Shown: positions 1-6,636 of the stretch, piece after piece
Numbering within the stretch: position 1 is the stretch's first letter
Layout: each line of letters begins with the position of its first letter
DNA from: Candidatus Alistipes excrementipullorum
GTDB lineage: Bacteria > Bacteroidota > Bacteroidia > Bacteroidales > Rikenellaceae
Assembly (NCBI GenBank): GCA_019113665.1
Contig: DXGW01000023.1
Coordinates: 1-11,973 of the forward strand
Direction: 5' to 3'
Length of the DNA: 11,973 bases
Translations under genes and position numbers: made by a program
Notes under the pieces: model-generated
The model's input: only the letters and a program-made list of their open reading frames with translations
What the model was told of the DNA's origin: nothing
Databases searched by the model: none

Positions 1-2391
1 GAGAAACCCGCCGAGCCCGAGAAGGTTGCAGCCGAGCCGGAAAAGGCCGCTGCGCCGATTGAGCATGTCGAGGAGAAGCCCGTGGAGAAAGAGCCCGCAG
101 CCGCAGAGGCAGTGAAGGTCGAGAGTATTGAGGAGAAGGTTGCGGAGAGTGTTCCTGCAGCAGCCGAACAGCCGAAGGCCGAAACTGCAGCCGAGGAGAA
201 GCCGGCGACTCACAAGGACAACATTTTCCGTCCCAACACCACGACACTGGCCGGACCGCAGATCCTTGGCACGATGGACGTGACGGGCATGGTTCCGGGC
301 GGCAAGCAGAAACGCAAGCGCCTGAACAAGGAGAAGGTCGACGTAGCCAAGGCCGGGGCACAGAACCGCAACAACAATAACAACCAGCCCAAAAACGGAC
401 AGGGCGGACAGAACAACCAGCAGGCCAACAAGCACGAGGACCGCAAGAACAAGAAACACAACAAGGCTCCCAAACCGGTAGTACGTCCCGAGGTCAGCGA
501 GGAGGAGGTATCGAAGCAGATCAAGGATACGCTTGCCCGCCTGACGGCCAAGGGCGCCAAGAGCAAGGGTGCGAAATACCGCAAGGAGAAGCGCGAGGCC
601 GTAGCCGAGCGCATGAACGAGGAGATCGAACGTTCGGAAAAGGAACGCTCGATCATCAAGGTCACGGAGTTCGTGACCGTCAGCGAGCTTGCGACGATGA
701 TGAACGTCCCGGTGACACAGGTCATCACGGCATGCATGAACCTGGGACTTATGGTTTCGATCAACCAGCGGCTCGACGCCGAGGCGCTGGCCGTCGTAGC
801 CGAGGAGTTCGGCTTCAAGGTCGAGTTCGTATCGGTTGAGATACAGGAGGCCATCGAGAGCGACGAGGACGCCGAGGAGGATCTCGTTCCGCGCCCGCCC
901 ATCGTCACGGTCATGGGACACGTCGACCACGGTAAGACGTCGCTGCTGGACAATATCCGCAAGACCAACGTCATCGAGGGCGAGGCCGGCGGTATCACGC
1001 AGCACATCGGAGCATACAGCGTCGAGCTCAACGGACAGAAGATCACGTTCCTCGACACGCCGGGACACGAGGCCTTCACGGCCATGCGAGCCCGCGGTGC
1101 CAAGATTACGGACGTAGCCATAATCATCGTTGCGGCCGACGACAACGTGATGCCGCAGACGATCGAGGCCATCAATCACGCACAGGCTGCAGGCGTACCC
1201 ATGGTGTTCGCCATCAACAAGATAGACAAACCCAACGCCAATCCCGACCACATCAAGGAACAGTTGGCCAACATGAACCTTCTGGTCGAGGAGTGGGGCG
1301 GCAAATACCAGAGCCAGGACATATCGGCCAAGAAGGGCATCAATCTCGACAAACTGCTGGAGAAGGTGCTTCTCGAAGCCGAACTGCTCGACCTCAAGGC
1401 CAACCCCAACAAGAAGGCCACGGGTGCGGTCATCGAGTCGACGCTCGACAAGGGCCGCGGATACGTATCGACGGTACTCGTCCAGAGCGGTACGCTGCAT
1501 GTCGGCGACGTGATGCTGGCCGGTACTAATACGGGCCGCGTCAAGGCCATGTTCGACGAAAACGGCAAGAAGGTCGAATCGGCCGGGCCGTCGACGCCGG
1601 TACAGGTTCTCGGACTCAACGGCGCACCGCAGGCAGGCGATACGTTCAATGTGATGGACGATGACCGCTCGGCCCGCGAAATAGCCAACAAGCGCGAGCA
1701 GCTGCAGCGCATGCAGGGCATCATGACCCAGAAGCACGTGACGCTCGACGAGATCGGCCGACGCATAGCCATCGGCTCGTTCAAGGAGCTGAACATCATC
1801 GTCAAGGGAGACGTCGACGGATCGGTCGAGGCAATGTCGGGTTCGCTCATCAAACTGTCGAAGGAGACGGTACAGGTGAACGTGATACATGCCGCCGTAG
1901 GTCAGATTTCGGAATCGGACGTACTGCTGGCCGCCGCATCGAACGCCATCATCGTCGGTTTCCAGGTCCGCCCGTCGGCCACGGCCCGCAAGCTCGCCGA
2001 GCAGGAGGAGATCGAAATCCGCCTCTACTCGATCATCTACGATGCCATCAACGACATCAAGGACGCAATCGAGGGTATGCTCGAACCGGTCATGAAGGAG
2101 GAGATCGTCTGCTCGATCGAGGTCATGGAGATCTTCAAGATATCGAAGGTCGGCACCGTTGCGGGCTGTATCGTCCGCGAAGGCAAGCTGTCGCGCAACA
2201 CGCCCATACGTGTCATACGTGACGGTATCGTGATCTACACGGGCAAACTGGGATCGCTCAAGAGGTTCAAGGACGACGTCAAGGAGGTTACGTCTGGCCA
2301 GGACTGCGGTCTCAACATCGAGTCGTTCAACGATATACGCGTAGGCGATATCGTCGAGGGCTATGAACAGGTAGAAGTAAAACGCAAATAG
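1..2391 (+). CDS. infB: Translation initiation factor IF-2 (5' end outside window)
   Basis: IF-2 is the cytoplasmic GTPase that places initiator tRNA on the 30S subunit and promotes 50S joining. The frame is open from base 1, so the true start lies upstream and 796 residues are visible; a GTG at 82 is internal and is not a start. Counting from base 1, residues 1-220 are low-complexity: Glu/Ala/Pro/Lys repeats, then an Asn/Gln-rich and a Lys-rich stretch. An IF2_N helix-turn-helix-like domain begins near residue 221. The GTPase motifs follow: G1 GHVDHGKT (306-313), the G2 Thr in GGITQH (333), G3 DTPGH (352-356), G4 NKID (406-409) and G5 SAKKG (442-446). Domains II, III and C2 (fMet-tRNA binding) follow to the TAG stop. 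In bacteria infB usually follows nusA, which would lie upstream. The charged N-terminal extension is usual for Bacteroidetes IF-2. Identification is certain. Confidence 0.98.
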   Translation, partial: EKPAEPEKVAAEPEKAAAPIEHVEEKPVEKEPAAAEAVKVESIEEKVAESVPAAAEQPKAETAAEEKPATHKDNIFRPNTTTLAGPQILGTMDVTGMVPGGKQKRKRLNKEKVDVAKAGAQNRNNNNNQPKNGQGGQNNQQANKHEDRKNKKHNKAPKPVVRPEVSEEEVSKQIKDTLARLTAKGAKSKGAKYRKEKREAVAERMNEEIERSEKERSIIKVTEFVTVSELATMMNVPVTQVITACMNLGLMVSINQRLDAEALAVVAEEFGFKVEFVSVEIQEAIESDEDAEEDLVPRPPIVTVMGHVDHGKTSLLDNIRKTNVIEGEAGGITQHIGAYSVELNGQKITFLDTPGHEAFTAMRARGAKITDVAIIIVAADDNVMPQTIEAINHAQAAGVPMVFAINKIDKPNANPDHIKEQLANMNLLVEEWGGKYQSQDISAKKGINLDKLLEKVLLEAELLDLKANPNKKATGAVIESTLDKGRGYVSTVLVQSGTLHVGDVMLAGTNTGRVKAMFDENGKKVESAGPSTPVQVLGLNGAPQAGDTFNVMDDDRSAREIANKREQLQRMQGIMTQKHVTLDEIGRRIAIGSFKELNIIVKGDVDGSVEAMSGSLIKLSKETVQVNVIHAAVGQISESDVLLAAASNAIIVGFQVRPSATARKLAEQEEIEIRLYSIIYDAINDIKDAIEGMLEPVMKEEIVCSIEVMEIFKISKVGTVAGCIVREGKLSRNTPIRVIRDGIVIYTGKLGSLKRFKDDVKEVTSGQDCGLNIESFNDIRVGDIVEGYEQVEVKRK

Positions 2392-2419
2392 AAGTCATAC
2401 AAAGCTCAAACCTGAAAAA

Positions 2420-3739
2420 ATGAACAGTCAAATCAAATTCACGACACCCGAAGAGGCTGTCAAGGTCATCAAGTCGGGAGACCATGTCCACTTGAGTTCG
2501 GTAGCATCGGCACCGCAGTGCCTCATCAAGGCAATGTGCGCACGCGGAGAGAACGGTGAGCTGAAGGACGTACACGTACACCACCTCCACACCGAAGGTC
2601 CGGCGCCCTATGCCGATCCGAAGTTCGAGGGCATATTCCAGCTCGACTCGTTCTTCGTAGGCAGCAATGTCCGCCCCGTTACGCAGAGCGGCTATGCAGA
2701 CTACATACCCATTTTCCTGAGCGAGACACAGCGTCTCTACCGCAGCGGAGCTGTTCCCTGCAACGTTGCGATGATACAGGTGTCGACGCCCGACAAGCAC
2801 GGCTACGTATCGCTCGGAACGTCGGTCGATGCCACTCTTGCAGCCGTCGAGACTGCCGACACGGTCATCGCCGTAGTCAACAAGTACGTTCCGCGTTCGT
2901 TCGGCGATGCGATCATACCGCTGTCGAAGATAGACATCTTCGTTGAGGACGACACGCCGCTCATCGAGGCAAAATTCGCACAGCCGAGCGAGATCGAGAC
3001 CCGCATCGGCAAGAACTGCGCCGCCCTGATCGAGGACGGAGCCACGCTGCAGATGGGTATCGGTGCAATCCCCAATGCCGTACTTGCGCAGCTGGGCAAC
3101 CACAAGAACCTGGGTATCCACACCGAGATGTTTGCCGACGGCGTGCTTCCGCTTGTCAAGAAGGGCGTTATCAACGGCGAGGCCAAGAATATCGACAAGG
3201 GTATGATGGTTTCGACCTTCCTGATGGGTTCGAAGGAGGTTTACGACTTCATCGACGACAACCCGGGCGTACGCATGATGGACGTCGGCTACACCAACGA
3301 CCCGTACATCATCTCGAAGAACGACCGCGTTACGGCCATCAACTCGGCCCTGCAGGTAGACCTTACGGGTCAGGTATGCGCCGACTCGCTGGGCACGAAG
3401 TTCTATTCGGGAGTCGGCGGACAGATCGACTTCGTCTACGGAGCATCGCTGTCGAAGGGCGGCAAGGCCATCATCGCAATGCCTTCGATCACCAACAAGG
3501 GCATTTCGAAGATCGCTCCGGTACTGACACCGGGAGCAGGCGTTGTTACCACACGTAACCATATCCACTGGCTGGTTACCGAGAACGGAGCCGTCGACCT
3601 CTACGGCAAGACGCTCCAGGAGCGTGCACGCCTGATCATCTCGATAGCCGACCCGTCGGCACAGGAGGATCTCGACCGCGCGGCATTCGAGCGCTTCGGT
3701 TCGCACCACCACTACATCAAGAGCTACATGGGCAAATAA
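2420..3739 (+). CDS. CoA-transferase, acetyl-CoA hydrolase / 4-hydroxybutyrate CoA-transferase family
   Basis: A predicted cytoplasmic enzyme of 439 residues, the normal family length. It should move CoA between short-chain acyl-CoA and a carboxylate such as acetate through a glutamyl-CoA thioester. The catalytic Glu is expected in the conserved GIHTEMFADG segment, which puts it at residue 236. A glycine-rich GVGGQ turn at 331-335, the likely CoA/oxyanion site, is intact, as is the C-terminal segment with THE family's NHIHWLVTE-like and SHHHYIK-like ends. Substrate cannot be fixed from sequence: 4-hydroxybutyrate, butyrate, succinate and propionate enzymes share this fold, and hydrolases belong to it too. 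ATG follows an A-rich stretch without a Shine-Dalgarno sequence, normal for the phylum. It starts 28 bp after infB with no promoter visible in the gap, so co-transcription is possible. A strong terminator follows. Family call is firm; the specific reaction is open. Confidence 0.9.
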   Translation: MNSQIKFTTPEEAVKVIKSGDHVHLSSVASAPQCLIKAMCARGENGELKDVHVHHLHTEGPAPYADPKFEGIFQLDSFFVGSNVRPVTQSGYADYIPIFLSETQRLYRSGAVPCNVAMIQVSTPDKHGYVSLGTSVDATLAAVETADTVIAVVNKYVPRSFGDAIIPLSKIDIFVEDDTPLIEAKFAQPSEIETRIGKNCAALIEDGATLQMGIGAIPNAVLAQLGNHKNLGIHTEMFADGVLPLVKKGVINGEAKNIDKGMMVSTFLMGSKEVYDFIDDNPGVRMMDVGYTNDPYIISKNDRVTAINSALQVDLTGQVCADSLGTKFYSGVGGQIDFVYGASLSKGGKAIIAMPSITNKGISKIAPVLTPGAGVVTTRNHIHWLVTENGAVDLYGKTLQERARLIISIADPSAQEDLDRAAFERFGSHHHYIKSYMGK

Positions 3740-3743
3740 TACC

Positions 3744-3759
3744 GGACGCACATGCGTCC
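3744..3759 (+). repeat. Small hairpin after the CoA-transferase gene
   Basis: GGACGC (3744-3749) and GCGTCC (3754-3759) form a perfect 6-bp stem with a four-base loop, five bases past the stop codon. No T-run follows, so it is not itself a terminator. It sits just before the stronger terminator hairpin and may protect the 3' end of the message; that role is inferred. Confidence 0.5.
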
Positions 3760-3765
3760 AACGGA

Positions 3766-3803
3766 AAAGGCTGTAATCCTGCGAGATTGCAGCCTTTTTG
3801 TTT
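3766..3803. terminator. Bidirectional intrinsic terminator between convergent genes
   Basis: AAAGGCTGTAATC (3766-3778) pairs with GATTGCAGCCTTT (3785-3797) in a 13-bp stem with one wobble pair and a six-base loop. A T-rich tail runs to 3803. On the minus strand the hairpin is also followed by a short T-run, so it can end the CoA-transferase transcript and the convergent transcript of the LamG-membrane gene. Confidence 0.9.
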
Positions 3804-3821
3804 GCCGATGCCGGCAACACG

Positions 3822-5216
3822 TCAATCGCCGTCGAAGATGTTGTACCTGAACAGTGCCACCAGCGGCAACAACAGCGTCAACACTGCTATGATCTGCGAT
3901 AAGAAGAATGCCAGCGCCACGGCAAATCCGACAAGAAACACGAAAATGAGAATATTCGACACGAACTGCATCAGGTCGAAACCGGTAGCCGTACCGGCAT
4001 ATAGATTGTCCTTATACACCTCATACAGCTTGGTAGCCCCGAAGAAGGAGCCGAATACCTTGAAGAACACCCAGACGACAACTCCGGCGAGAAAGGAGAA
4101 TACCCCCTTTACAAGGCCGCCTGCCACATGCCGCGTATCCGGACCGTCTTTGCCTGCGCCTGCTGCCAATTCGTTCTGTTCACGCTCCCACTCGTCCCGA
4201 CAGACGGGTCTTCTCGCCACCAGAATATACGATATGAGGCTGACGATGACCGCTGCGATGAATACGGGCTTGTTCGAACCGTTGAGAATACACACCGGCA
4301 CGAGCGACACACCAGCCACCAGCAGGGCCAGTACGCTCCCCTCGAAACGGTAATAGGCTATATCGTCCGAACGGCGTCGGAAAATGATGCAACCCAGGGC
4401 AATAACGACATTCAATATCAGCGCAGCATAATTCAGGCCGTTAAACTGCAGGTCCGTACGTTTCGACTCTTCGAGCGAGTCCTTGTCCAACGTACCTTCG
4501 TTCAATGCCGGCCCCACACCGTCAATCCCGAGCAGGGAAGCTATCTCCGTCCCTGAGAGCCGACGTCCGTACAGGGCCAGGTCGGTCACCACGGCCTGAC
4601 GCATCGGGCAGAGTACAAGCCGGTCGCACGAATATTTCAAACGCCGGACGTCGGTCCATGTATAGTGTCCATCGCCGACATACAGGTCCACGCGGTCACC
4701 GTCCCACGTCGCCACATACGTATGGAAACCGTCATCATCGGCCTCAGGAAGGCGCGCCAGCTGCCACTGCTCATACCTCGACTTCTCCTTGGATTCGTTG
4801 TACCAGAACACGGCATCGTATCTGGCGTCCACAAAGAATACCGGGCTGCGCAGGGCATACTCGTTTCTGCTGTTCACGACAGCACAAGGGCCGTCGTCGT
4901 CCATGATACGCCCGAGACGCGCACGCATGACCACCGAGATGCATTTCGACTTCGAAATATCGTAGTCGACGGCATAATATTCGTTTACGCGCAGGCCACC
5001 TGTTGCGCGGTCGAAATCGGGTTCGGTAACAGGTGTGACCTCGCTGCAGTCCTTGCGGTTGAAAAGGTATAGGCTTTCGTTGCCGTCGGTGTCGGTGACA
5101 CTGTTGTCGAAATGGAATTTCACGGCAGCACCTTTCGGCATGTCGGGTTGGCCTGCGCCGGCGACAGGACATACGCAGATGCAACAGGCCAGAATCAGAG
5201 TCAGGGTTCTCTTCAT
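3822..5216 (-). CDS. Exported LamG-like domain protein with about six membrane spans, function unknown
   Basis: I do not recognise a named family for the full protein. From the ATG at 5216 it has 464 residues; a GTG three codons upstream (5225) could also be read, but the ATG opens a cleaner signal peptide. Residues 1-21 are a Cys-rich hydrophobic signal sequence, with likely cleavage after the AGA at 20-22. Residues about 30-230 resemble a concanavalin/LamG-type beta-sandwich: the strand around 165-182 (HTYVATWDGDRVDLYVGD) and the closing segment 210-229 (VTDLALYGRRLSGTEI) are typical of that fold. Hydrophobic spans follow near 262-279, 293-311, 317-334, 366-388, 418-438 and 440-457, with a charged linker at 336-363. 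The layout suggests an inner-membrane protein showing a binding domain to the periplasm, perhaps for glycans or proteins. It is monocistronic, with its own promoter and terminator. Confidence 0.85.
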   Translation of the reverse strand: MKRTLTLILACCICVCPVAGAGQPDMPKGAAVKFHFDNSVTDTDGNESLYLFNRKDCSEVTPVTEPDFDRATGGLRVNEYYAVDYDISKSKCISVVMRARLGRIMDDDGPCAVVNSRNEYALRSPVFFVDARYDAVFWYNESKEKSRYEQWQLARLPEADDDGFHTYVATWDGDRVDLYVGDGHYTWTDVRRLKYSCDRLVLCPMRQAVVTDLALYGRRLSGTEIASLLGIDGVGPALNEGTLDKDSLEESKRTDLQFNGLNYAALILNVVIALGCIIFRRRSDDIAYYRFEGSVLALLVAGVSLVPVCILNGSNKPVFIAAVIVSLISYILVARRPVCRDEWEREQNELAAGAGKDGPDTRHVAGGLVKGVFSFLAGVVVWVFFKVFGSFFGATKLYEVYKDNLYAGTATGFDLMQFVSNILIFVFLVGFAVALAFFLSQIIAVLTLLLPLVALFRYNIFDGD

Positions 5217-5244
5217 ATTTATCACACATCAGGGTTAATTTGCC

Positions 5245-5275
5245 CAAATATAACGTTTTTAACCTGATTTACAAA
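5245..5275 (-). promoter_or_regulatory. Bacteroidetes-type promoter for the LamG-membrane gene
   Basis: On the minus strand TATATTTG (5252-5245) matches the -7 consensus TAnnTTTG. TTTG (5275-5272) lies 19 bases upstream, the expected spacing for the -33 element. Transcription would begin near 5238, giving a leader of about 20 bases before the ATG at 5216. Confidence 0.75.
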
Positions 5276-5281
5276 ATCAGG
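5263..5281. repeat. Perfect 8-bp inverted repeat over the -33 element, operator candidate
   Basis: CCTGATTT (5263-5270) and AAATCAGG (5274-5281) are exact inverted copies around a three-base centre. The centre and one arm contain the -33 TTTG of the minus-strand promoter. A further ATCAGG half-copy lies at 5228-5233, inside the predicted leader. There is no T-run after the hairpin on the minus strand, and rplT already has a separate terminator, so a protein-binding site fits better than a terminator. Confidence 0.55.
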
Positions 5282-5298
5282 CAGGCGACGCTGACTCG

Positions 5299-5331
5299 AA
5301 AAAAACGGGCAACCCCCTGAAGGGCTGCCCG
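5299..5331 (-). terminator. Intrinsic terminator of the rpmI-rplT transcript
   Basis: On the minus strand CGGGCA (5331-5326) pairs with TGCCCG (5311-5306). After one mismatch, three further G-C pairs close a six-base loop. Seven T residues (5305-5299) follow directly. It lies 23 bases after the rplT stop codon and before the promoter of the next gene. Confidence 0.92.
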
Positions 5332-5354
5332 CCTGCTATCCCTTGCGGGACAAA

Positions 5355-5699
5355 CTATTTAACCTCTTTAACGATTGCCTCGAATGCCTTCGGTTCGTTC
5401 ATCGCAAGGTCAGCGAGAACCTTACGGTTCAGGGCGATACCCTTGGCGTTGAGTTTACCGATGAACTCCGAATAAGTCATTCCCTGTGCGCGGACTGCGG
5501 CGTTGATACGCGTGATCCACAGCGAGCGGAATGTTCTCTTCTTCAGTTTGCGGTGAGCATAAGCGAACTGCAAACCCTTCTCGACAGTGTTTTTGGCGAC
5601 TGTCCAAACGTTTCCCCTTGAACCAAAGTTACCCTTGGCAAGTTTCAAAACTTTCTTTCTTCTTGCGCGAGACGCAACAGCATTTACTGAACGTGGCAT
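5355..5699 (-). CDS. rplT: 50S ribosomal protein bL20
   Basis: A 114-residue basic protein, full family length. The N-terminus MPRSVNAVASRARRKKVLK and the segment LWITRINAAVRAQGMTYSEF (61-80 region) are typical bL20. The N-terminal arm threads into 23S rRNA early in 50S assembly, and the globular C-terminal part contacts rRNA at the subunit surface. In several bacteria bL20 also represses its own operon by binding a structured leader. Here it follows rpmI after 112 bp, and that spacer can fold (see the element at 5724-5759). The stop is TAG and a strong terminator follows at once. Identification is certain. Confidence 0.98.
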   Translation of the reverse strand: MPRSVNAVASRARRKKVLKLAKGNFGSRGNVWTVAKNTVEKGLQFAYAHRKLKKRTFRSLWITRINAAVRAQGMTYSEFIGKLNAKGIALNRKVLADLAMNEPKAFEAIVKEVK

Positions 5700-5723
5700 A
5701 AATTAAAAGTTTTTACGGAGCTG

Positions 5724-5759
5724 ATAGCGACGGGCTTCTCTCCCGTTCTTCGGGGCTAT
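5724..5759 (-). promoter_or_regulatory. Foldable spacer between rpmI and rplT, candidate bL20 autoregulatory element
   Basis: On the minus strand the outer arms ATAGC (5759-5755) and GCTAT (5728-5724) pair. Inside them ACGGG (5746-5742) pairs with CCCGT (5734-5730) across a seven-base loop. The same CGGG can instead pair with the earlier CCCG (5754-5751) across AAGAA, so two hairpins exclude each other. That is the layout of a switch. No Bacteroidetes-type promoter is visible in this 112-bp gap, so the structure would be transcribed as part of the rpmI-rplT message. The regulatory role and the bL20 ligand are inferred from known autoregulation in other phyla. Confidence 0.45.
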
Positions 5760-5811
5760 TGTACTCCCTTGTTAATAAAAAAATTTTTGTGAAGCGGTAC
5801 TGTCGGAAATG

Positions 5812-6006
5812 TTATTTAACCAACAGGTTCTTGATCTTGGCCTCGTCGGCGTGCGATACGGTACCCGAGTAGCAGAGATTACGCTTCTGTTTTTTAGTCT
5901 TTTTGGTCAGGATATGACTGTGATAAGCGTGCTGACGCTTGATCTTACCTGTGCCGGTGAAAGTAAAACGCTTCTTTGCAGCGGCATTAGTTTTCATTTT
6001 TGGCAT
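5812..6006 (-). CDS. rpmI: 50S ribosomal protein bL35
   Basis: A 64-residue, very basic protein with the bL35 signature: MPKMKTNAAAKKRFTFTG at the N-terminus, then a Lys/His-rich centre (KIKRQHAYHSHIL) and a short C-terminal helix. It is a small structural component of the 50S subunit. The ATG at 6006 gives the standard N-terminus. rplT follows, as in nearly all bacteria. The usual preceding gene infC (IF-3) is not upstream: instead there is a promoter and then the end of an unrelated metal-related operon. Identification is certain. Confidence 0.97.
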   Translation of the reverse strand: MPKMKTNAAAKKRFTFTGTGKIKRQHAYHSHILTKKTKKQKRNLCYSGTVSHADEAKIKNLLVK

Positions 6007-6043
6007 TTTCGTAAAAAGTTAAATCAGTTAAACAATAGTCCCG

Positions 6044-6074
6044 CAAAGATAATAAATTATTCGCAAACGACTAA
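6044..6074 (-). promoter_or_regulatory. Promoter of rpmI-rplT
   Basis: On the minus strand TATCTTTG (6051-6044) is a perfect -7 element. TTAG (6074-6071), one base off TTTG, lies 19 bases upstream. Transcription would start near 6037, about 30 bases before the rpmI ATG. The AT-rich stretch 6007-6120 around it holds no gene. Confidence 0.7.
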
Positions 6075-6120
6075 CCTATGCGATTATTTTTTACACAACC
6101 ACACAGCCATATGGTTACAC

Positions 6121-6194
6121 AATGCCTGCCTGACGAGACGCATCGAGCGCCACCGTTACCCCGGAGCGGGCAATGCCGAGACGGTCGAGGCATT
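6121..6194. other. GC-rich non-coding stretch closed by a 7-bp inverted repeat
   Basis: This lies in the 285-bp gene-free gap 6007-6291. AATGCCT (6121-6127) and AGGCATT (6188-6194) pair exactly and enclose 60 bases. Within them ACCGT (6152-6156) can pair with ACGGT (6181-6185), and CCCG (6160-6163) with CGGG (6167-6170). The stretch is GC-rich next to an AT-rich promoter region. It has no T-loop or recognisable anticodon arm, so it is not a tRNA. It could be a small structured RNA or part of an untranslated region; nothing in the sequence decides this. Confidence 0.3.
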
Positions 6195-6232
6195 TATAAA
6201 GCGTGGCGTACGGAGCAATCCGCACGCCACGC
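6195..6232 (-). terminator. Probable terminator of the metal-related operon
   Basis: GCGTGGCGT (6201-6209) and ACGCCACGC (6224-6232) form a perfect 9-bp stem. After one mismatch it continues with CGGA/TCCG around a four-base loop. On the minus strand it is followed by TTTATAAAT, a weak T-run. It lies about 60 bases after the HMA gene stop codon at 6292. The stem is very stable, but the tail is poor, so termination is likely rather than certain. Confidence 0.65.
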
Positions 6233-6291
6233 CTGACGTGTACTCACCGCCGCGGACCAGACAGTTCGCCGCCGCGACAGTCAGCACCACC

Positions 6292-6612
6292 CTATTTCTG
6301 TTCGGGCTTCTTCTCCACCTCGGCCTTGACCTTTATCTTGTCGAAAGCCTCGACCAGAGCCTCGTCCGAATTCTTCGAAGCATCGTAGACCACCGTCACC
6401 TTCTTGGTCGGCACGTCCACCTTCACGTCCTTGATACCCTTCTCGAACGGTATCGTGTTCATGATCTTCTGAGCGCAGTGTTCGCAGTCGAGATCGGTGC
6501 AGAACACCGTCGTAACGATCTTCTTTTCGGCCTTTGCCTTTTCCTTCTGCTGCGCCGAAGCGATGCCGACGCACATGAGTGCCGCGAGGCACAAAGTCAT
6601 AATCTTTTTCAT
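6292..6612 (-). CDS. Secreted heavy-metal-associated (HMA) domain protein
   Basis: A 106-residue protein. Residues 1-20 form a Sec signal peptide (MKKIMTLCLAALMCVGIASA, cleavage before QQ), so it acts in the periplasm. The mature part is one HMA domain with a ferredoxin-like fold, from about residue 31 to 95. The metal loop carries C43-E-H-C46, with a further Cys at 38, followed by KIMNTIPFEKGIKDVKVDV and a second beta-alpha-beta half (KKVTVVYDASKNSDEALVEAF). The usual loop is MxCxxC; here the residue before the first Cys is Asp. The C-terminus is a Lys/Glu tail. It follows the TonB receptor gene by 24 bp and should be co-transcribed. The likely role is to hold or hand on a soft metal such as copper after import; the metal is not proven by sequence. 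Confidence 0.9.
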   Translation of the reverse strand: MKKIMTLCLAALMCVGIASAQQKEKAKAEKKIVTTVFCTDLDCEHCAQKIMNTIPFEKGIKDVKVDVPTKKVTVVYDASKNSDEALVEAFDKIKVKAEVEKKPEQK

Positions 6613-6636
6613 GGCATTATAATGTTTACGGTTGAA

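Noticed and set aside
82..84. GTG at 82 as the start of IF-2
   Set aside because: The frame stays open to base 1 with the same Glu/Ala/Pro/Lys composition, and family members of this phylum have longer N-terminal extensions.
2327..3820. Long open frame opposite the CoA-transferase gene (497 codons)
   Set aside because: The opposite strand encodes a full, clearly conserved enzyme. The antisense translation has no recognisable domain, and such frames are expected in GC-rich genes with this codon use.
5163..5225. Lipoprotein signal, or GTG start, for the LamG-membrane protein
   Set aside because: The first Cys (residue 11) is preceded by ILA, with Leu at a position where lipoboxes need a small residue, and the hydrophobic core before it is short. 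The GTG at 5225 adds only three residues to a signal peptide that is complete from the ATG.
5217..5354. A small RNA downstream of rplT, as has been described for some Bacteroidales
   Set aside because: A clear terminator lies 23 bases after the rplT stop, and the promoter beyond it leaves only about 20 bases before the next start codon, so there is no room for a separate RNA.
6121..6194. 74-base segment with a 7-bp closing stem, the size of a tRNA
   Set aside because: There is no T-arm with TTCRA on either strand and no plausible anticodon stem, so it is not called a tRNA.
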